A stretch of 64,000 nucleotides of DNA from Halalkalibacter okhensis. Lineage in GTDB: Bacteria; Bacillota; Bacilli; Bacillales; Bacillaceae_D. The DNA lies in the NCBI RefSeq assembly GCF_000787375.1, contig NZ_JRJU01000016.1:45086-109085 (forward strand), in the 5' to 3' direction. The notes beneath the pieces are model-generated. The model was not told the origin of the DNA, did not search any database, and saw nothing but the letters and a program-made list of their open reading frames with translations. Below, one piece after another: positions 36,061 through 45,660 of the stretch (position 1 is its first letter; each line of letters opens with the position of its first letter). Made by a program: the position numbers and the translations under genes.

Positions 36061-36660
36061 TTATGGTTTAGCCCATATCAAATATAAATAACCAGCCAAG
36101 TAACGCTCCTCCCTAATAGACTTTAAATTAGACTCTTTTACAATTTCAGAAATATCTCTGTTCTGGTGGCACCCTACAACCTTTAGTGCCAAAGGGTTCA
36201 AAGATTTTTGTAACCATGCCAACGGTTTGTTTGTACTAATGCCGTGCTCCAACATCAGTATTTCCCCTTCTGGCTTACACCACTTTTGAAAGCTATTTAA
36301 AACACTTACAGGTTCTTGATAGGCACATAAGCTGCCGGAAGAGATAATAGTGTCAAAGCTGTCTTCGTTAAATTCAACCGTTTCTACATCATCTTGAATA
36401 AGTGTTGTTTTAAAAGGATAATCTTTAGCCGCATTCTGTGCTGCTTTCAACATTGCAGGACTAAAATCCAATCCAGTCAATTCAATATCACTACTATAGA
36501 AGGGAAAATTCAGTCCTGAACCAATGCCAACTTCCAAAACCTTTCCTTTGGCTTCTTGAAAAATTCGTTGACGAAACTTATAAGCCTGACCGTTTTCTCG
36601 TCGTTTATTGTACTTTTTTGCTTGCTTATCAAACTTTTTAATTAATGATTGACGATCCAT
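36061..36660 (-). CDS. Class I SAM-dependent methyltransferase
   Basis: A 199-residue methyltransferase: KVLEVGIGSGLNFPFY (motif I), ELTGLDFSPAML (ribose-binding acidic residue), and SSGSLCAYQEP, LMLEHGIS. Overall it resembles the UbiE/thiol- or METTL7-type small methyltransferases, with acceptor unknown. I start at ATG 36660, preceded by GAGGGATGAT; the ATG seven codons upstream lacks a ribosome site. First gene of the stretch not found at this position in B. subtilis. Confidence 0.82.
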   Translation of the reverse strand: MDRQSLIKKFDKQAKKYNKRRENGQAYKFRQRIFQEAKGKVLEVGIGSGLNFPFYSSDIELTGLDFSPAMLKAAQNAAKDYPFKTTLIQDDVETVEFNEDSFDTIISSGSLCAYQEPVSVLNSFQKWCKPEGEILMLEHGISTNKPLAWLQKSLNPLALKVVGCHQNRDISEIVKESNLKSIREERYLAGYLYLIWAKP

Positions 36661-36796
36661 ATCATCCCTCGCCTTGTTCATTCAGACCATTTTTATTTAA
36701 CGAAATCAGGCTGCTGGTAAAAAGACTACTGCTCCCGTGTTTATCATCACTATTTTGAAATAATCGCCATTTCTTCTTCTCACCTCTTTTTTACTT

Positions 36797-36832
36797 CCAT
36801 AAGAAAAGCAGCACATGCGGCTTTTCTTATGG
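36797..36832. terminator. Hairpin CCATAAGAAAAGC after the cytochrome gene
   Basis: Perfect 13-bp arms (36797-36809 with 36820-36832) with a loop containing CACATGCG, similar to the GCCGCGCATGCGGC palindrome near sspH. No strong T-run. Confidence 0.5.
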
Positions 36833-36870
36833 AACAGAGGTTGCTCTAACTTAGACCTACTATTTCTTCC

Positions 36871-38823
36871 TTATTCATTTGGACTCGTTCCTGATAATAG
36901 ATAATCAATCAACGCCTTTTGCTCTTCTTCGGTAAAACCCGTTGATCCATCCACCCAATATTCATGGCCGATTCCCAAAACATGAACATCTCTTAACTGT
37001 GGCACAGATTCATTTGCAGCTATTACTTTTTGACGTAACTCCTTGTCAATTATTGCTTTTAAACTGTTGTAAGGATTTGGGAGGCGTCCTTTCATTAGTG
37101 TACCTGGTACCCCCAGATCAACTATTTCATCGGGGCCAACAGCAACTGCGCCATCATGTAAATAAGGGGCTGTGTAGGCTAATCCAACTAAACTTTTTAC
37201 CTTATAGCCCCCTTTTGAATTAATGTTAAAGGCTAATTTTTTTTGTTCTTGATTAATATGATCTGTCGGAACCTTAAGGACAGTTGGATTGTCAGGAAGA
37301 GGAGTAGGAGTATTGGGGGCATACATATACGACTCCCTCAGCTGTTTTCCAACCTGCTTCATAGATAAAGCACGAGTCGGCTCCGTTTTTATTTCCTCCA
37401 CAGGAATAATTTGATGATTCGTAAATGTTCTCCCGGCATGGCAGCTTATGCAACCTGCTCTTTCAAACACCTCTCGCCCCGTTGCTTTTGTCTCTTCGCT
37501 TACCTTACGTCTATACGTAGGTGGTGCGATTGTATTTTGATAAGCTGAGAGGGCATTATTTTCTCTTCCTACCTCTGTCCCGATCGAACTAACAATTGTC
37601 GCATTCGGTGTAATCATAGTTAAGTTAGGAAATGTGGGCGGGATCACCCCTTCATTGACTCCTGGAACATTCGGCGTGTCGTCAACCGACTGAAAAAAGT
37701 CAGACGGCTTTTGATTTGATGTAACATCATACTTGTATTTCTTATGCGCGGAATTTTGTAAAATGGTTCCCATATACACTTCTTTATCAACACCAAACAA
37801 ATCCTCACTATGCTCTTGAAACGATAATGAATCTGAATTAAAAGAATGCACCTCATTATTAAACGTACTCAAGCCCCTAAAAGGTCCGAATAACGAAAAG
37901 CCATTCCACCCATATGGATGAGCTTCAAATGTAAAGGTATGAGGTGTTTGTGTTGGATTTGCAACAAGATCTGGAGTGGTGTCAAAATTGCCTTTGGGCC
38001 ATTTAATAAATGTTTTATCGACTGCTTTCTCTAATGCAACTGGGTCTGGTAGCTCTTCTTCTTCCCCCTTTGTATTTTCGATTGTTCGATTGGTATCACG
38101 TATATAATCTCTTATAGAGTCTATTTCTGCTGTCGGGAAAAAAGCAGCGGAGTTGGTTGCCAAAGCTGTAATCAGACCACTGTCAAAATCTAAATTCGGC
38201 ACTCCTTCCATTACTTTTCCAGTTTCTAAGTCAACAGTTGCATGGCAAGCTGCGCAGCTAAGACCAGCTCTTACTCTGCCATTAGAGTACGAAATCGGAA
38301 TACCTAAAGGGGTAACAGCCCCTTTTGCGACATCAAGTCCTGTATCAATTTTATCTCCTTTTTTCCACGATTGCTCCCCTATTGTTACATCCTCAGAAAG
38401 CTCAACACGAAGATTCGTTGTCGCTTCTCCTTTTAGCTCCATAATCGCCTTCATTATATTAGGAATTCCAAACGGACCATCTATAAAACCAAGAATATCT
38501 GTTAGAAATATCTCATTCCCAAACGTTTCTTTGTAAAATAACTCTTTCCCCAAATCAATTAACTCCTGATCCACTTTCACAGCCCCATTTTCAGGTGATA
38601 CCATTTTTCGCTGCTCCGCTTTCGTAAACGACTTGATGTCTTCCTCAGTAAGAAACTTCCCCATCACATCATAAGAAACGGTTTCACTAAATTTGGTTTT
38701 ATGTTCATTAAGTATTTGATCTGTGTCTGGGACATAGCCATATTCAAAATCAGCTTGAGAAAGGCCAAGCGCACAGATAGCTACAAATGAGCTGACTAAA
38801 AATAGTACGTTCCACTTCTTCAC
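36871..38823 (-). CDS. Exported di-haem c-type cytochrome (cytochrome c peroxidase-like)
   Basis: A 650-residue extracytoplasmic protein. The N-terminus KKWNVLFLVSSFVAICALG is a signal peptide or membrane anchor. Two covalent haem motifs, CAACH (about 190-194) and CISCH (about 458-462), lie about 270 residues apart. The C-terminal part with ERAGCISCHAGRTF, KSLVGLAYTAPYLHDGA and LIDYLLSG matches the second domain of di-haem cytochrome c peroxidases and MauG-like proteins; the long middle is unassigned. GTG 38823 lies 10 nt after AAAAGGAG; upstream ATGs have poor ribosome sites. Haem attachment would need the Ccd/Res system elsewhere. No redox partner adjacent. Function: electron transfer or peroxide reduction, inferred. 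Confidence 0.8.
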   Translation of the reverse strand: MKKWNVLFLVSSFVAICALGLSQADFEYGYVPDTDQILNEHKTKFSETVSYDVMGKFLTEEDIKSFTKAEQRKMVSPENGAVKVDQELIDLGKELFYKETFGNEIFLTDILGFIDGPFGIPNIMKAIMELKGEATTNLRVELSEDVTIGEQSWKKGDKIDTGLDVAKGAVTPLGIPISYSNGRVRAGLSCAACHATVDLETGKVMEGVPNLDFDSGLITALATNSAAFFPTAEIDSIRDYIRDTNRTIENTKGEEEELPDPVALEKAVDKTFIKWPKGNFDTTPDLVANPTQTPHTFTFEAHPYGWNGFSLFGPFRGLSTFNNEVHSFNSDSLSFQEHSEDLFGVDKEVYMGTILQNSAHKKYKYDVTSNQKPSDFFQSVDDTPNVPGVNEGVIPPTFPNLTMITPNATIVSSIGTEVGRENNALSAYQNTIAPPTYRRKVSEETKATGREVFERAGCISCHAGRTFTNHQIIPVEEIKTEPTRALSMKQVGKQLRESYMYAPNTPTPLPDNPTVLKVPTDHINQEQKKLAFNINSKGGYKVKSLVGLAYTAPYLHDGAVAVGPDEIVDLGVPGTLMKGRLPNPYNSLKAIIDKELRQKVIAANESVPQLRDVHVLGIGHEYWVDGSTGFTEEEQKALIDYLLSGTSPNE

Positions 38824-38942
38824 TTCATTCGTGCTCCTTTTTTCCATACTCCTCTTTACCATTTACGTTTTAGGCATATTCATACTCTAAAAGCATGGAC
38901 TATTACCGGAGTAAGAACAAAAGGACAAACGACCTATCATGT

Positions 38943-40094
38943 TTAAGCTGAATGCAATTTCACATTGCGCTTAATTACTTCATAATAACTTATGAGCAGT
39001 TGGGCAAATATTTCATCCCATGATTTCGTCAAGGCGAATTGTCGTGCCGCTTTAGCAAACTGATTACGCCTGCTGTGATCATCTAATAACATCGCTGTAT
39101 GTTTAGTAAAATCTTTGACATCTCGCGTCTTACATAAATACCCCGTTTTTCCATGGTCAATTAGATGCTGGACTCCACCTGCATTTGCACCGATTACTGG
39201 CAATCCAGAAGCCATTGCTTCCAACACTACATTTCCAAACGTCTCCGTTGACGAAGGAAAAAGAAAAAGATCACTAGATGCATAGACATTGGCTAGTTGT
39301 TCGCCTTCTAAGAACCCTGTAAATGTCATTTGTTCATTTTGATGTCCAGACCACAACTTAAGCTGTGGTCCGTCACCAACAATCAAAAGATGCGTATCGT
39401 CTTTTATGTGTCGAGGTAGGGAATGGAATGTCCTTATAGCAATGTCTACTTCTTTTTCAGGTGCAATTCGACCTACATATAACAAGATCTTGCTTTGTGA
39501 AATTTGATATTTTTGCCTGATTTCATCTGTTTTCTTTATTGGAGTATAATATGTGTGATCAATTCCTCTTCCCCAAATTTCCAAGTCCTCATGAAACGAA
39601 TGGTTGCTGAGCTTATCCCTTGTACTTTCTGATGGTACATAAATCCTTTCAAAAGATCGGTGAAACCAGATCATGTATTTCCAAAGCCACTTTTGAAGAA
39701 ACGGTATATGATAATAGTGTAAGTAATCATCAAAATGAGTGTGATATGAGGCAACCATAGGAATATGATGTTTCTTTCCATAATGAAGACCATATAGTCC
39801 CAAATTGAGTGGGGTAGCGACATGAATCAAGGTAGGTTTAAATTGTTCTAGCGATTGTTTAATATGACTGGGGTTAGGAAGTGCAATTCTACACTCTGGA
39901 TAGAATAGAAAAGGAAGACTTGCAAATCGTTCAATTTGGCCAACAGCAGGAACGGACGTTTTGCCATCAGGTGCAAACACTTTAAATTCAATCTGGTTTC
40001 TTTCTAAGTAACCAGTTAACCTTTGCAATGTTTTCGCAACGCCATTGATTTCAGGTGAATACGTATCAGTGAAAATCGCAATGCGTACATCCAT
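38943..40094 (-). CDS. Family 4 glycosyltransferase
   Basis: A 383-residue GT-B enzyme. N-domain FTDTYSPEINGVAKT and HVATPLNLGLYGLHYGK; C-domain LLYVGRIAPEKEVDIAI, VGDGP and the EX7E nucleotide-sugar motif in SSTETFGNVVLEAMASGLPVI-type sequence. It resembles GDP-mannose-dependent alpha-mannosyltransferases acting on lipids (MgtA/PimB-like) and plant-like sulfolipid or galactolipid synthases. The acceptor is probably a membrane lipid. Monocistronic; upstream PAP2 gene is divergent. Confidence 0.85.
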   Translation of the reverse strand: MDVRIAIFTDTYSPEINGVAKTLQRLTGYLERNQIEFKVFAPDGKTSVPAVGQIERFASLPFLFYPECRIALPNPSHIKQSLEQFKPTLIHVATPLNLGLYGLHYGKKHHIPMVASYHTHFDDYLHYYHIPFLQKWLWKYMIWFHRSFERIYVPSESTRDKLSNHSFHEDLEIWGRGIDHTYYTPIKKTDEIRQKYQISQSKILLYVGRIAPEKEVDIAIRTFHSLPRHIKDDTHLLIVGDGPQLKLWSGHQNEQMTFTGFLEGEQLANVYASSDLFLFPSSTETFGNVVLEAMASGLPVIGANAGGVQHLIDHGKTGYLCKTRDVKDFTKHTAMLLDDHSRRNQFAKAARQFALTKSWDEIFAQLLISYYEVIKRNVKLHSA

Positions 40095-40281
40095 GCTCTC
40101 TCCCCCTGCAGTAAAAGTCTTGTTACTATTACTTTACTCGACAAGGTAGAAATATTTTACAAAGATACTGTAAATTTCTTTTTAATTTCTAGCTAAAATC
40201 TCAATATTTCTCAAACAATCCCTTAAAAAAATGCTATTATAATAAAAATGTCACCAGATATTTTCTTATGGAGTTGTTCTT

Positions 40282-40812
40282 ATGAATCGAATTGTTGACT
40301 GGCTATCCACAAACGATGATAAAGTATTTTTAGTCGTGAACAAGAGGTGGCGCTGCAAACCTCTAGATCTTATTTTACCGAAAATCACCCATCTTGGTGG
40401 AGCAACGTTTACATTATCGATGCTACTTACATTAATTTTCATTTTCTCCAACGATGTGCGTTACTGGGCCATTGATGGGTTAATTTCATTAACGATCAGT
40501 TTCATTGCTGTTCAAATCATTAAAAAAGCTTTTGGCCGCAAACGTCCGTATTTAAAATTACCCGATGTCATTACCGTGGCAAATCCCCTTAAAGATTTTT
40601 CGTTCCCATCTGGTCATACAACAGCAGCCTTTTCCATCGCTATTGTTTTCGCCTTACACTCCCCGATTCTTGCTTTTACAGTTGTGCCATTAGCGATGAT
40701 TGTTGCTATTTCACGCATGTATATAGGACTTCACTATCCAACCGATTGTTTGATTGGGGCATTTCTCGGAACCATTAGTTCCATATTGGCCGTGTACTTT
40801 ATCTATGTCTAA
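40282..40812 (+). CDS. PAP2-family membrane phosphatase
   Basis: A 176-residue protein with about five membrane helices and the three acid phosphatase motifs: KKAFGRKRPY (C1), FPSGHTTAAF (C2) and SRMYIGLHYPTD (C3, with catalytic His). Bacillus proteins of this type (BcrC, YodM) dephosphorylate undecaprenyl pyrophosphate or phosphatidylglycerol phosphate; which applies is not clear. GGAG sits 8 nt before the ATG. Divergent from the glycosyltransferase, with which it may share a lipid role. Confidence 0.88.
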   Translation: MNRIVDWLSTNDDKVFLVVNKRWRCKPLDLILPKITHLGGATFTLSMLLTLIFIFSNDVRYWAIDGLISLTISFIAVQIIKKAFGRKRPYLKLPDVITVANPLKDFSFPSGHTTAAFSIAIVFALHSPILAFTVVPLAMIVAISRMYIGLHYPTDCLIGAFLGTISSILAVYFIYV

Positions 40813-40833
40813 ATAATAAAAAACATTATATAT

Positions 40834-40863
40834 GCCGTGAGAAAAGATCTTTTTTCTCACGGC
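40834..40863. terminator. Bidirectional terminator
   Basis: GCCGTGAGAAAA/TTTTCTCACGGC, perfect 12-bp stem with a 6-nt loop, between convergent PAP2 and hydrolase genes. Confidence 0.85.
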
Positions 40864-40868
40864 AACTC

Positions 40869-41684
40869 TCAAGATGTATAGCTCAGGATTTGATCATAGA
40901 GCTCTTCAGTCCTTTCTTCAGTCACTAAATGTCCGGTCTTTTCATATGTGATTAAATTTGCATTAGGCAAGTCTTCTACTAACCGCTTCCCAACTGATAG
41001 TGGGACCACTTGATCTTCTTCACCCCAAATTAATAAAGTTGGAATCGTAATTTCACGTAATTGCTCACTCGACAAATCTCCTTCACGATAGCGCAACAGT
41101 CTGATTAACGAGCGGTAGAAATCTTTCTCCAATAAAGGCCTTGCAAACTCCTCCATCATCTCTTTATTGATGAGCGTTCGGTTATAAACAACATTCTCTA
41201 AGCTTTTCTTGACATCTTTCATTCGAATATAACGCTCTACAAAAAAACGAAAAAAAGGAATATACGTGCAATAAATTAACGATTTCCTTGCTCGTTTTAA
41301 ATAGCCTGAACTACATATTAAAATGAGCTTTTTAATTTTAGAAGGAGCTCTCTTTGCAGCATATAATGCAATTTGTCCCCCCATAGAATGTCCGACAATC
41401 GTCACTCCATCAAGCTGAAAGTGGTCAATGCATTCGGCAATGAAGGCCGCATAACTTTCAAAAGAATAGACAAATGTTTTTGATTTTTCACTTCGCCCAA
41501 ACCCAGGTAAATCAATAGCAACTACTGAGAATTTCTCTTTTAAAAGCGGGATGAGACGATTAAATGTATAGGTAGATGATACGAAGCCATGAATGAGAAG
41601 AATTGGCGGTTTTTCATTTAACAAGTATTCACAATAAACATTAACACCTGCAATACAGATCATGCCCTTTTTCACTTTGTCCAT
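40869..41684 (-). CDS. Alpha/beta hydrolase
   Basis: A 271-residue alpha/beta hydrolase: LLIHGFVSSTYTF (oxyanion HG), GHSMGGQIA (nucleophile Ser), the acid in WGEEDQVVP, and the catalytic His in KTGHLVTEE. It is close in style to YugF/MhpC-type hydrolases cleaving esters or C-C bonds; substrate unknown. ATG 41684 and a GTG two codons earlier are both near AAAGGTG. The next upstream gene on the strand (ytmA) is 71 nt away, so co-transcription is possible. Confidence 0.85.
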   Translation of the reverse strand: MDKVKKGMICIAGVNVYCEYLLNEKPPILLIHGFVSSTYTFNRLIPLLKEKFSVVAIDLPGFGRSEKSKTFVYSFESYAAFIAECIDHFQLDGVTIVGHSMGGQIALYAAKRAPSKIKKLILICSSGYLKRARKSLIYCTYIPFFRFFVERYIRMKDVKKSLENVVYNRTLINKEMMEEFARPLLEKDFYRSLIRLLRYREGDLSSEQLREITIPTLLIWGEEDQVVPLSVGKRLVEDLPNANLITYEKTGHLVTEERTEELYDQILSYTS

Positions 41685-41755
41685 CGTCACCTTTAAACCA
41701 CTCCACTAGTGTTTTAAAGGTATTATTTGTAAATCTTACTTTCATCATTCCTATT

Positions 41756-42535
41756 TTAAAAGGAAATGTTTTTCATCCATGCCGCTGCCTCAGCTAAGAT
41801 CACTCGTTGACTAGATGCTGGAAAATGATGAGGAAACGTTGGGTAATACCATGTATTAATGTTTACGTCTGATAGGTGGCACGCTTCTTCTAGGCGATAT
41901 GCATGCTCAATGGATACATGCTCGTCTTTTTCACCATGAATGACTAACACGTTTCCTTTTATTTTCTTGATTTCAAAAAGGGGTGTACGCCATTTATACC
42001 TTTCTGGATATTTGTTCGGTGTCCCCCCTATGACTCGCTTCATCATTCTTCGTAAATCAATTCGTTCCTCATAAGTGAGCACCATGTCCGATACCCCATT
42101 CCAACACACAACCGAGCTCGTCTCAGGTCGTTCAATCGCCGTAAGCAAGGCCATCACTCCCCCACGTGAAAAACCAAGAATATGGAGGGAATGCGGGTCA
42201 ACACAGGACATGTTCTTCATTAAGTCAAATGCAGAAAAAGCATCTTCTCGGTCTTCCCCGCAAAAGTCCTCTTGTCCTTGCCCTCCCTTATTTCCACGAT
42301 AAAAAGGCGCAACAACAACCATGCCTTCAGCTGCCCACTGAATGATTCGTTGAATTCGAACCATACCAACGTTTTTGATTCCACCGCGTAAGTATAATAG
42401 CCCTGGGAATTGCTTGTCCCATGTTGGGATGGCGACATATCCTTTAACTTTTAATCCCGAGCTTAGATATGTAATTAAATATAATTTTATTTTAGGGTGT
42501 GGAGACGGAATACGAATCTTATTGATGACGTCCAT
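41756..42535 (-). CDS. ytmA: YtmA, S9-type serine peptidase-like hydrolase
   Basis: A 259-residue alpha/beta hydrolase of the prolyl oligopeptidase/acyl-peptidase type without the propeller domain. Nucleophile GFSRGGVMAL, acid in VIHGEKDEHV, His in FPHHFPAS. YLRGGIKNVG forms the oxyanion region. Length matches recalled B. subtilis YtmA, next to ytlA. ATG 42535 lies 8 nt after AAAGGA. Substrate unknown; intracellular esterase or peptidase. Confidence 0.85.
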   Translation of the reverse strand: MDVINKIRIPSPHPKIKLYLITYLSSGLKVKGYVAIPTWDKQFPGLLYLRGGIKNVGMVRIQRIIQWAAEGMVVVAPFYRGNKGGQGQEDFCGEDREDAFSAFDLMKNMSCVDPHSLHILGFSRGGVMALLTAIERPETSSVVCWNGVSDMVLTYEERIDLRRMMKRVIGGTPNKYPERYKWRTPLFEIKKIKGNVLVIHGEKDEHVSIEHAYRLEEACHLSDVNINTWYYPTFPHHFPASSQRVILAEAAAWMKNISF

Positions 42536-42698
42536 ATGTAAAATCCTTTCTCCTTTATATTGAAAACCCATTCACACAATATTTTATTGCGTTCCTGTCA
42601 AAAAATGTGACAAAGAAAATAAAAATGGGCAAACACACATTTTCTCACCTTCACATAGACTATCACAATTAGTATTCCATTTTAAGGAGATGACTGAC

Positions 42699-43694
42699 AT
42701 GCAAGTCACAAAAAAAGTAGCTCTATTGCTCTTATCTCTTGTTCTGTTTCTATCCATTTCTGCCTGTTCGTTTGGGGGAAATAAAGATACAATCCGTGTT
42801 TCAGAGGTAACAAGATCCATCTTCTATGCTCCACTTTATGCAGGGATTTCTCAAGGATTTTTTGAAGACGAGGGGATTGACCTTGAACTCACGACAACTT
42901 GGGGAGGCGATAATACAATGACCTCTTTGTTATCAGATGGAGCCGATATTGCTTTGGTTGGAGCTGAAACATCGATTTACGTCTACGCTCAAGGGGCTAC
43001 TGATCCAGCGATCAACTTCGCCCAATTAACTCAAGCTGACGGGACATTCCTTGTATCACGCGAAAAACTAGATTCATTTGAATGGGATGACTTAAAAGGT
43101 AGTACGTTCCTTGGTCAAAGAACCGGTGGCATGCCACAAATGGTTGGGGAACACGTGTTAAGACAACATGGAATTGACCCACACAATGATTTGAACCTCA
43201 TTCAAAACATAGACTTTGGCAACATTCCAAGCGCCTTTGCCTCCGGAACTGGGGATTTCGTTCAGCTATTCGAACCGCAAGCAACATTATTTGAAAATGA
43301 AGGGATTGGCCACATCGTTGCATCGTTCGGAACTGAATCAGGCAGTGTGCCGTATACCGTTTTTATGGCAAAACAAAGCTACATGGAATCTGAAGTCGAA
43401 AAGTTAGAAGCCTTCACTCGTGCCCTTTATAAAGCACAAACGTGGGTAGAGGAACAACCTGTTGAAGTCGTTGCCGAAGCCATTGTCGACTTTTTTGAAG
43501 ATACAGACGTAGAACTTGTTGCACAAGTTGTTGATCGCTATCGCTCACAAGGTTCCTATGCTACCTCTCCACTCGTTCAACCTGAAGCTTGGGACAATTT
43601 ACAAACGATTATGGATCAAGCGGGTGAACTTCCACAACAAGTGGACTATACCGAGTTAGTGAATACGTCGATCGCCGAAAGTGTGACAAATTAG
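42699..43694 (+). CDS. ytlA: ABC importer lipoprotein, NMT1/SsuA-type (YtlA)
   Basis: A 331-residue substrate-binding lipoprotein. Signal peptide ends at the lipobox ISAC (about residues 20-23), then APLYAGISQGFFEDEGIDLEL, the NMT1/THI5-like opening shared by binders of thiamine-pyrimidine precursors, alkylsulfonates and taurine. LVGAETSIYVYAQG follows. ATG 42699 is 9 nt past AAGGAG. First gene of ytlA-ytlC-ytlD. No TPP or other riboswitch was found upstream, so a thiamine link is unproven. Confidence 0.88.
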   Translation: MQVTKKVALLLLSLVLFLSISACSFGGNKDTIRVSEVTRSIFYAPLYAGISQGFFEDEGIDLELTTTWGGDNTMTSLLSDGADIALVGAETSIYVYAQGATDPAINFAQLTQADGTFLVSREKLDSFEWDDLKGSTFLGQRTGGMPQMVGEHVLRQHGIDPHNDLNLIQNIDFGNIPSAFASGTGDFVQLFEPQATLFENEGIGHIVASFGTESGSVPYTVFMAKQSYMESEVEKLEAFTRALYKAQTWVEEQPVEVVAEAIVDFFEDTDVELVAQVVDRYRSQGSYATSPLVQPEAWDNLQTIMDQAGELPQQVDYTELVNTSIAESVTN

Positions 43695-43701
43695 GAGGCT
43701 G

Positions 43702-44478
43702 ATGAAGGTGGCGACATTGCAATTACAAGATGTATCCTTAGGGTATTTGACAAAGCGCGAGGCAACCTTAGCTCTTGAGTCGATAACCTTTTCAGTAGAG
43801 GATGGAGAGTTCCTTTCCATCCTCGGCCCCAGCGGCTGCGGAAAAACGACTTTACTGTCTATTATTGCTGGTCTTCTTACACCAACAACAGGTAACGTGA
43901 CTCTCGGCAATCAAACGATCACTGCCACTAGCAATATTGGATATATGCTTCAACAAGACTATCTCTTTCCGTGGCGCACGATTGAAGACAACATTACATT
44001 AGGCTTAAAAATCAAGGGCGTTTATTCTGAAACAACCAAAGCTGCCGCACTCAATTGGTTATCACAGCTAGGTCTTGCAGATAAAAAGGATTTGTTTCCT
44101 AATCAGTTGTCTGGTGGCATGAGACAGCGCGTTGCTCTCGTTCGAATGCTTGCGACCAATCCTTCTATGATGCTATTAGATGAACCTTTTTCAGCACTTG
44201 ATTATCAGACTAAGCTCAAATTAGAGGACTTAGTTTTTCAAACACTGAAAAAAGAGAAAAAAACAGCAGTTCTAGTAACCCATGATATCGCCGAAGCCAT
44301 TGCTATGTCCGATCGAGTTGTCTTATTATCCCCAAGACCCGGACGCATTCATCACATTTTTGATATCCCAAACGACATAGCCAAAGCTTTGCCATTTGAA
44401 GCAAGGCAGCATAAGTCGTTTAATGATCAATTCCAAATGATTTGGAAGGAGATGGAGAGCCTTGCATCAACATCTTGA
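43702..44478 (+). CDS. ytlC: ABC transporter ATPase (YtlC)
   Basis: A 258-residue ATPase of the nitrate/sulfonate/taurine importer type. Walker [11 protein letters not shown]-loop [11 protein letters not shown], signature LSGGMRQRV, Walker [12 protein letters not shown], switch His VTHDIAEA. It powers import of the YtlA ligand. AGGAGG precedes the ATG by only 3-4 nt; GTG two codons later is an alternative. Its 3' end overlaps ytlD by 17 nt. Confidence 0.92.
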   Translation: MKVATLQLQDVSLGYLTKREATLALESITFSVEDGEFLSILGPSGCGKTTLLSIIAGLLTPTTGNVTLGNQTITATSNIGYMLQQDYLFPWRTIEDNITLGLKIKGVYSETTKAAALNWLSQLGLADKKDLFPNQLSGGMRQRVALVRMLATNPSMMLLDEPFSALDYQTKLKLEDLVFQTLKKEKKTAVLVTHDIAEAIAMSDRVVLLSPRPGRIHHIFDIPNDIAKALPFEARQHKSFNDQFQMIWKEMESLASTS

Positions 44479-45262
44479 TTCCTTACACAAGAAATATCTT
44501 GCCTCCCTAAAAAGGGAAAATACAAAAGTGCTCATGGTCCAGCTGAGTATTCTCATTTCCTTTTTTGTTTTTTGGGAAGTAGCAGCAAGACAACGCTGGA
44601 TTGACCCGTTACTGTTTAGCATGCCGTCAAGGATTTGGAACTTACTTGTAACACGAGTCAGTGATGGTTCTTTGTTTACTCATGCGTCTGTGACGATGTT
44701 TGAAACAGTCTTTGGCTTTGTACTTGGTACTGGTATTGGCACATTGCTTGCTGCAATTCTTTGGTGGTCACGATTCATCTCAAAAGTGCTCGATCCATAT
44801 TTAGTCGTTTTAAACTCAATGCCCAAAGTCGCACTAGGACCTATTCTCATTGTAGGACTCGGTCCAGGCTTCACATCCATTATTGCCATGGGAGCACTCG
44901 TTTCTGTCGTCATCACCACTATGGTCGTCTTTACTGCCTTTCGTGAAGTCGATGCCAATTACTTAAAAGTGATGAATACGTTTGGCGCATCCAAACACCA
45001 AACATTTCGATACGTCATTTTCCCAGCCTCTCTCCCAACCATTATCTCAACATTAAAAGTCAACGTAGGCCTAGCCTGGGTCGGAGTAATCGTCGGAGAA
45101 TTCTTAGTCTCAAAACAAGGACTCGGCTATTTGATTATTTACGGATTCCAAGTATTCAACTTTACACTCGTCATCATGAGCCTACTCATCATCGCCATCC
45201 TCGCAACCATCATGTACAAAATCGTCGAATTCATCGAACAAAAACTAATGAAACAATTTTAG
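44462..45262 (+). CDS. ytlD: ABC transporter permease (YtlD)
   Basis: A 266-residue inner-membrane permease with about six helices. The EAA loop is [18 protein letters not shown], coupling to the ATPase. TTG start, with AAGGAG 10 nt upstream inside ytlC. Last gene of the importer operon; its stop is contiguous with a strong terminator. Confidence 0.9.
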   Translation: MHQHLDSLHKKYLASLKRENTKVLMVQLSILISFFVFWEVAARQRWIDPLLFSMPSRIWNLLVTRVSDGSLFTHASVTMFETVFGFVLGTGIGTLLAAILWWSRFISKVLDPYLVVLNSMPKVALGPILIVGLGPGFTSIIAMGALVSVVITTMVVFTAFREVDANYLKVMNTFGASKHQTFRYVIFPASLPTIISTLKVNVGLAWVGVIVGEFLVSKQGLGYLIIYGFQVFNFTLVIMSLLIIAILATIMYKIVEFIEQKLMKQF

Positions 45263-45303
45263 AGCAACAGCAAAAAGGCGAACTTCCTTTTTGCTGTTGC
45301 TCT
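45261..45303. terminator. ytlACD terminator
   Basis: Perfect 18-bp stem AGAGCAACAGCAAAAAGG/CCTTTTTGCTGTTGCTCT with a 7-nt loop, starting in the stop codon. Its right portion is duplicated at 45629-45664 beyond the repeat array. Confidence 0.9.
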
Positions 45304-45304
45304 A

Positions 45305-45628
45305 AGCAATGAGCGGAGCCGCCGTTATCTTTTAAGCCTTTTGAGTGCACTTCTCAAAAGGCGCACGGCGTGCGGAGCCATTGCCATTTGTTCGCTCTAT
45401 TATGGAATAAAAGTAGGTTTCATAGCGGAGCCGCCGTTATCTTTTAAGCCTTTTGAGCGAACTTCTCAAAAGGCGCACGGCGTGCGGAGCCATTGCCATT
45501 TGTTCGCTCTATTATGGAATAAAAGTAGGTTTCATAGCGGAGCCGCCGTTATCTTTTAAGCCTTTTGAGCGAACTTCTCAAAAGGCGCACGGCGCGTGGA
45601 GCCATTGCCACTTCTTCGCTCTATTATC
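45305..45628 (+). repeat. Dispersed palindromic element, locus B (three tandem 112-bp copies)
   Basis: Copies begin at 45312, 45424 and 45536 (AGCGGAGCC; period exactly 112). Each has left stem CGCCGT, TTTTAAGCC, perfect inner hairpin GCCTTTTGAG/CTCAAAAGGC, right stem ACGGCG, TGCGGAGCC and CATTGC. The first copy also has the left terminus AGCAATG (45305-45311). Copies 1 and 2 differ at the hairpin loop; copy 3 has CGCGTGG in place of CGTGCGG. Apparent ORFs here are repeat artefacts. It lies between convergent ytlD and ytkD. Confidence 0.92.
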
Positions 45629-45660
45629 GCAAAAAGGCGAACTTCCTTTTTGCTGTTGCT

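Noticed and set aside
42540..42698. TPP riboswitch upstream of ytlA
   Set aside because: No CTGAGA or other conserved TPP aptamer block on the plus strand.
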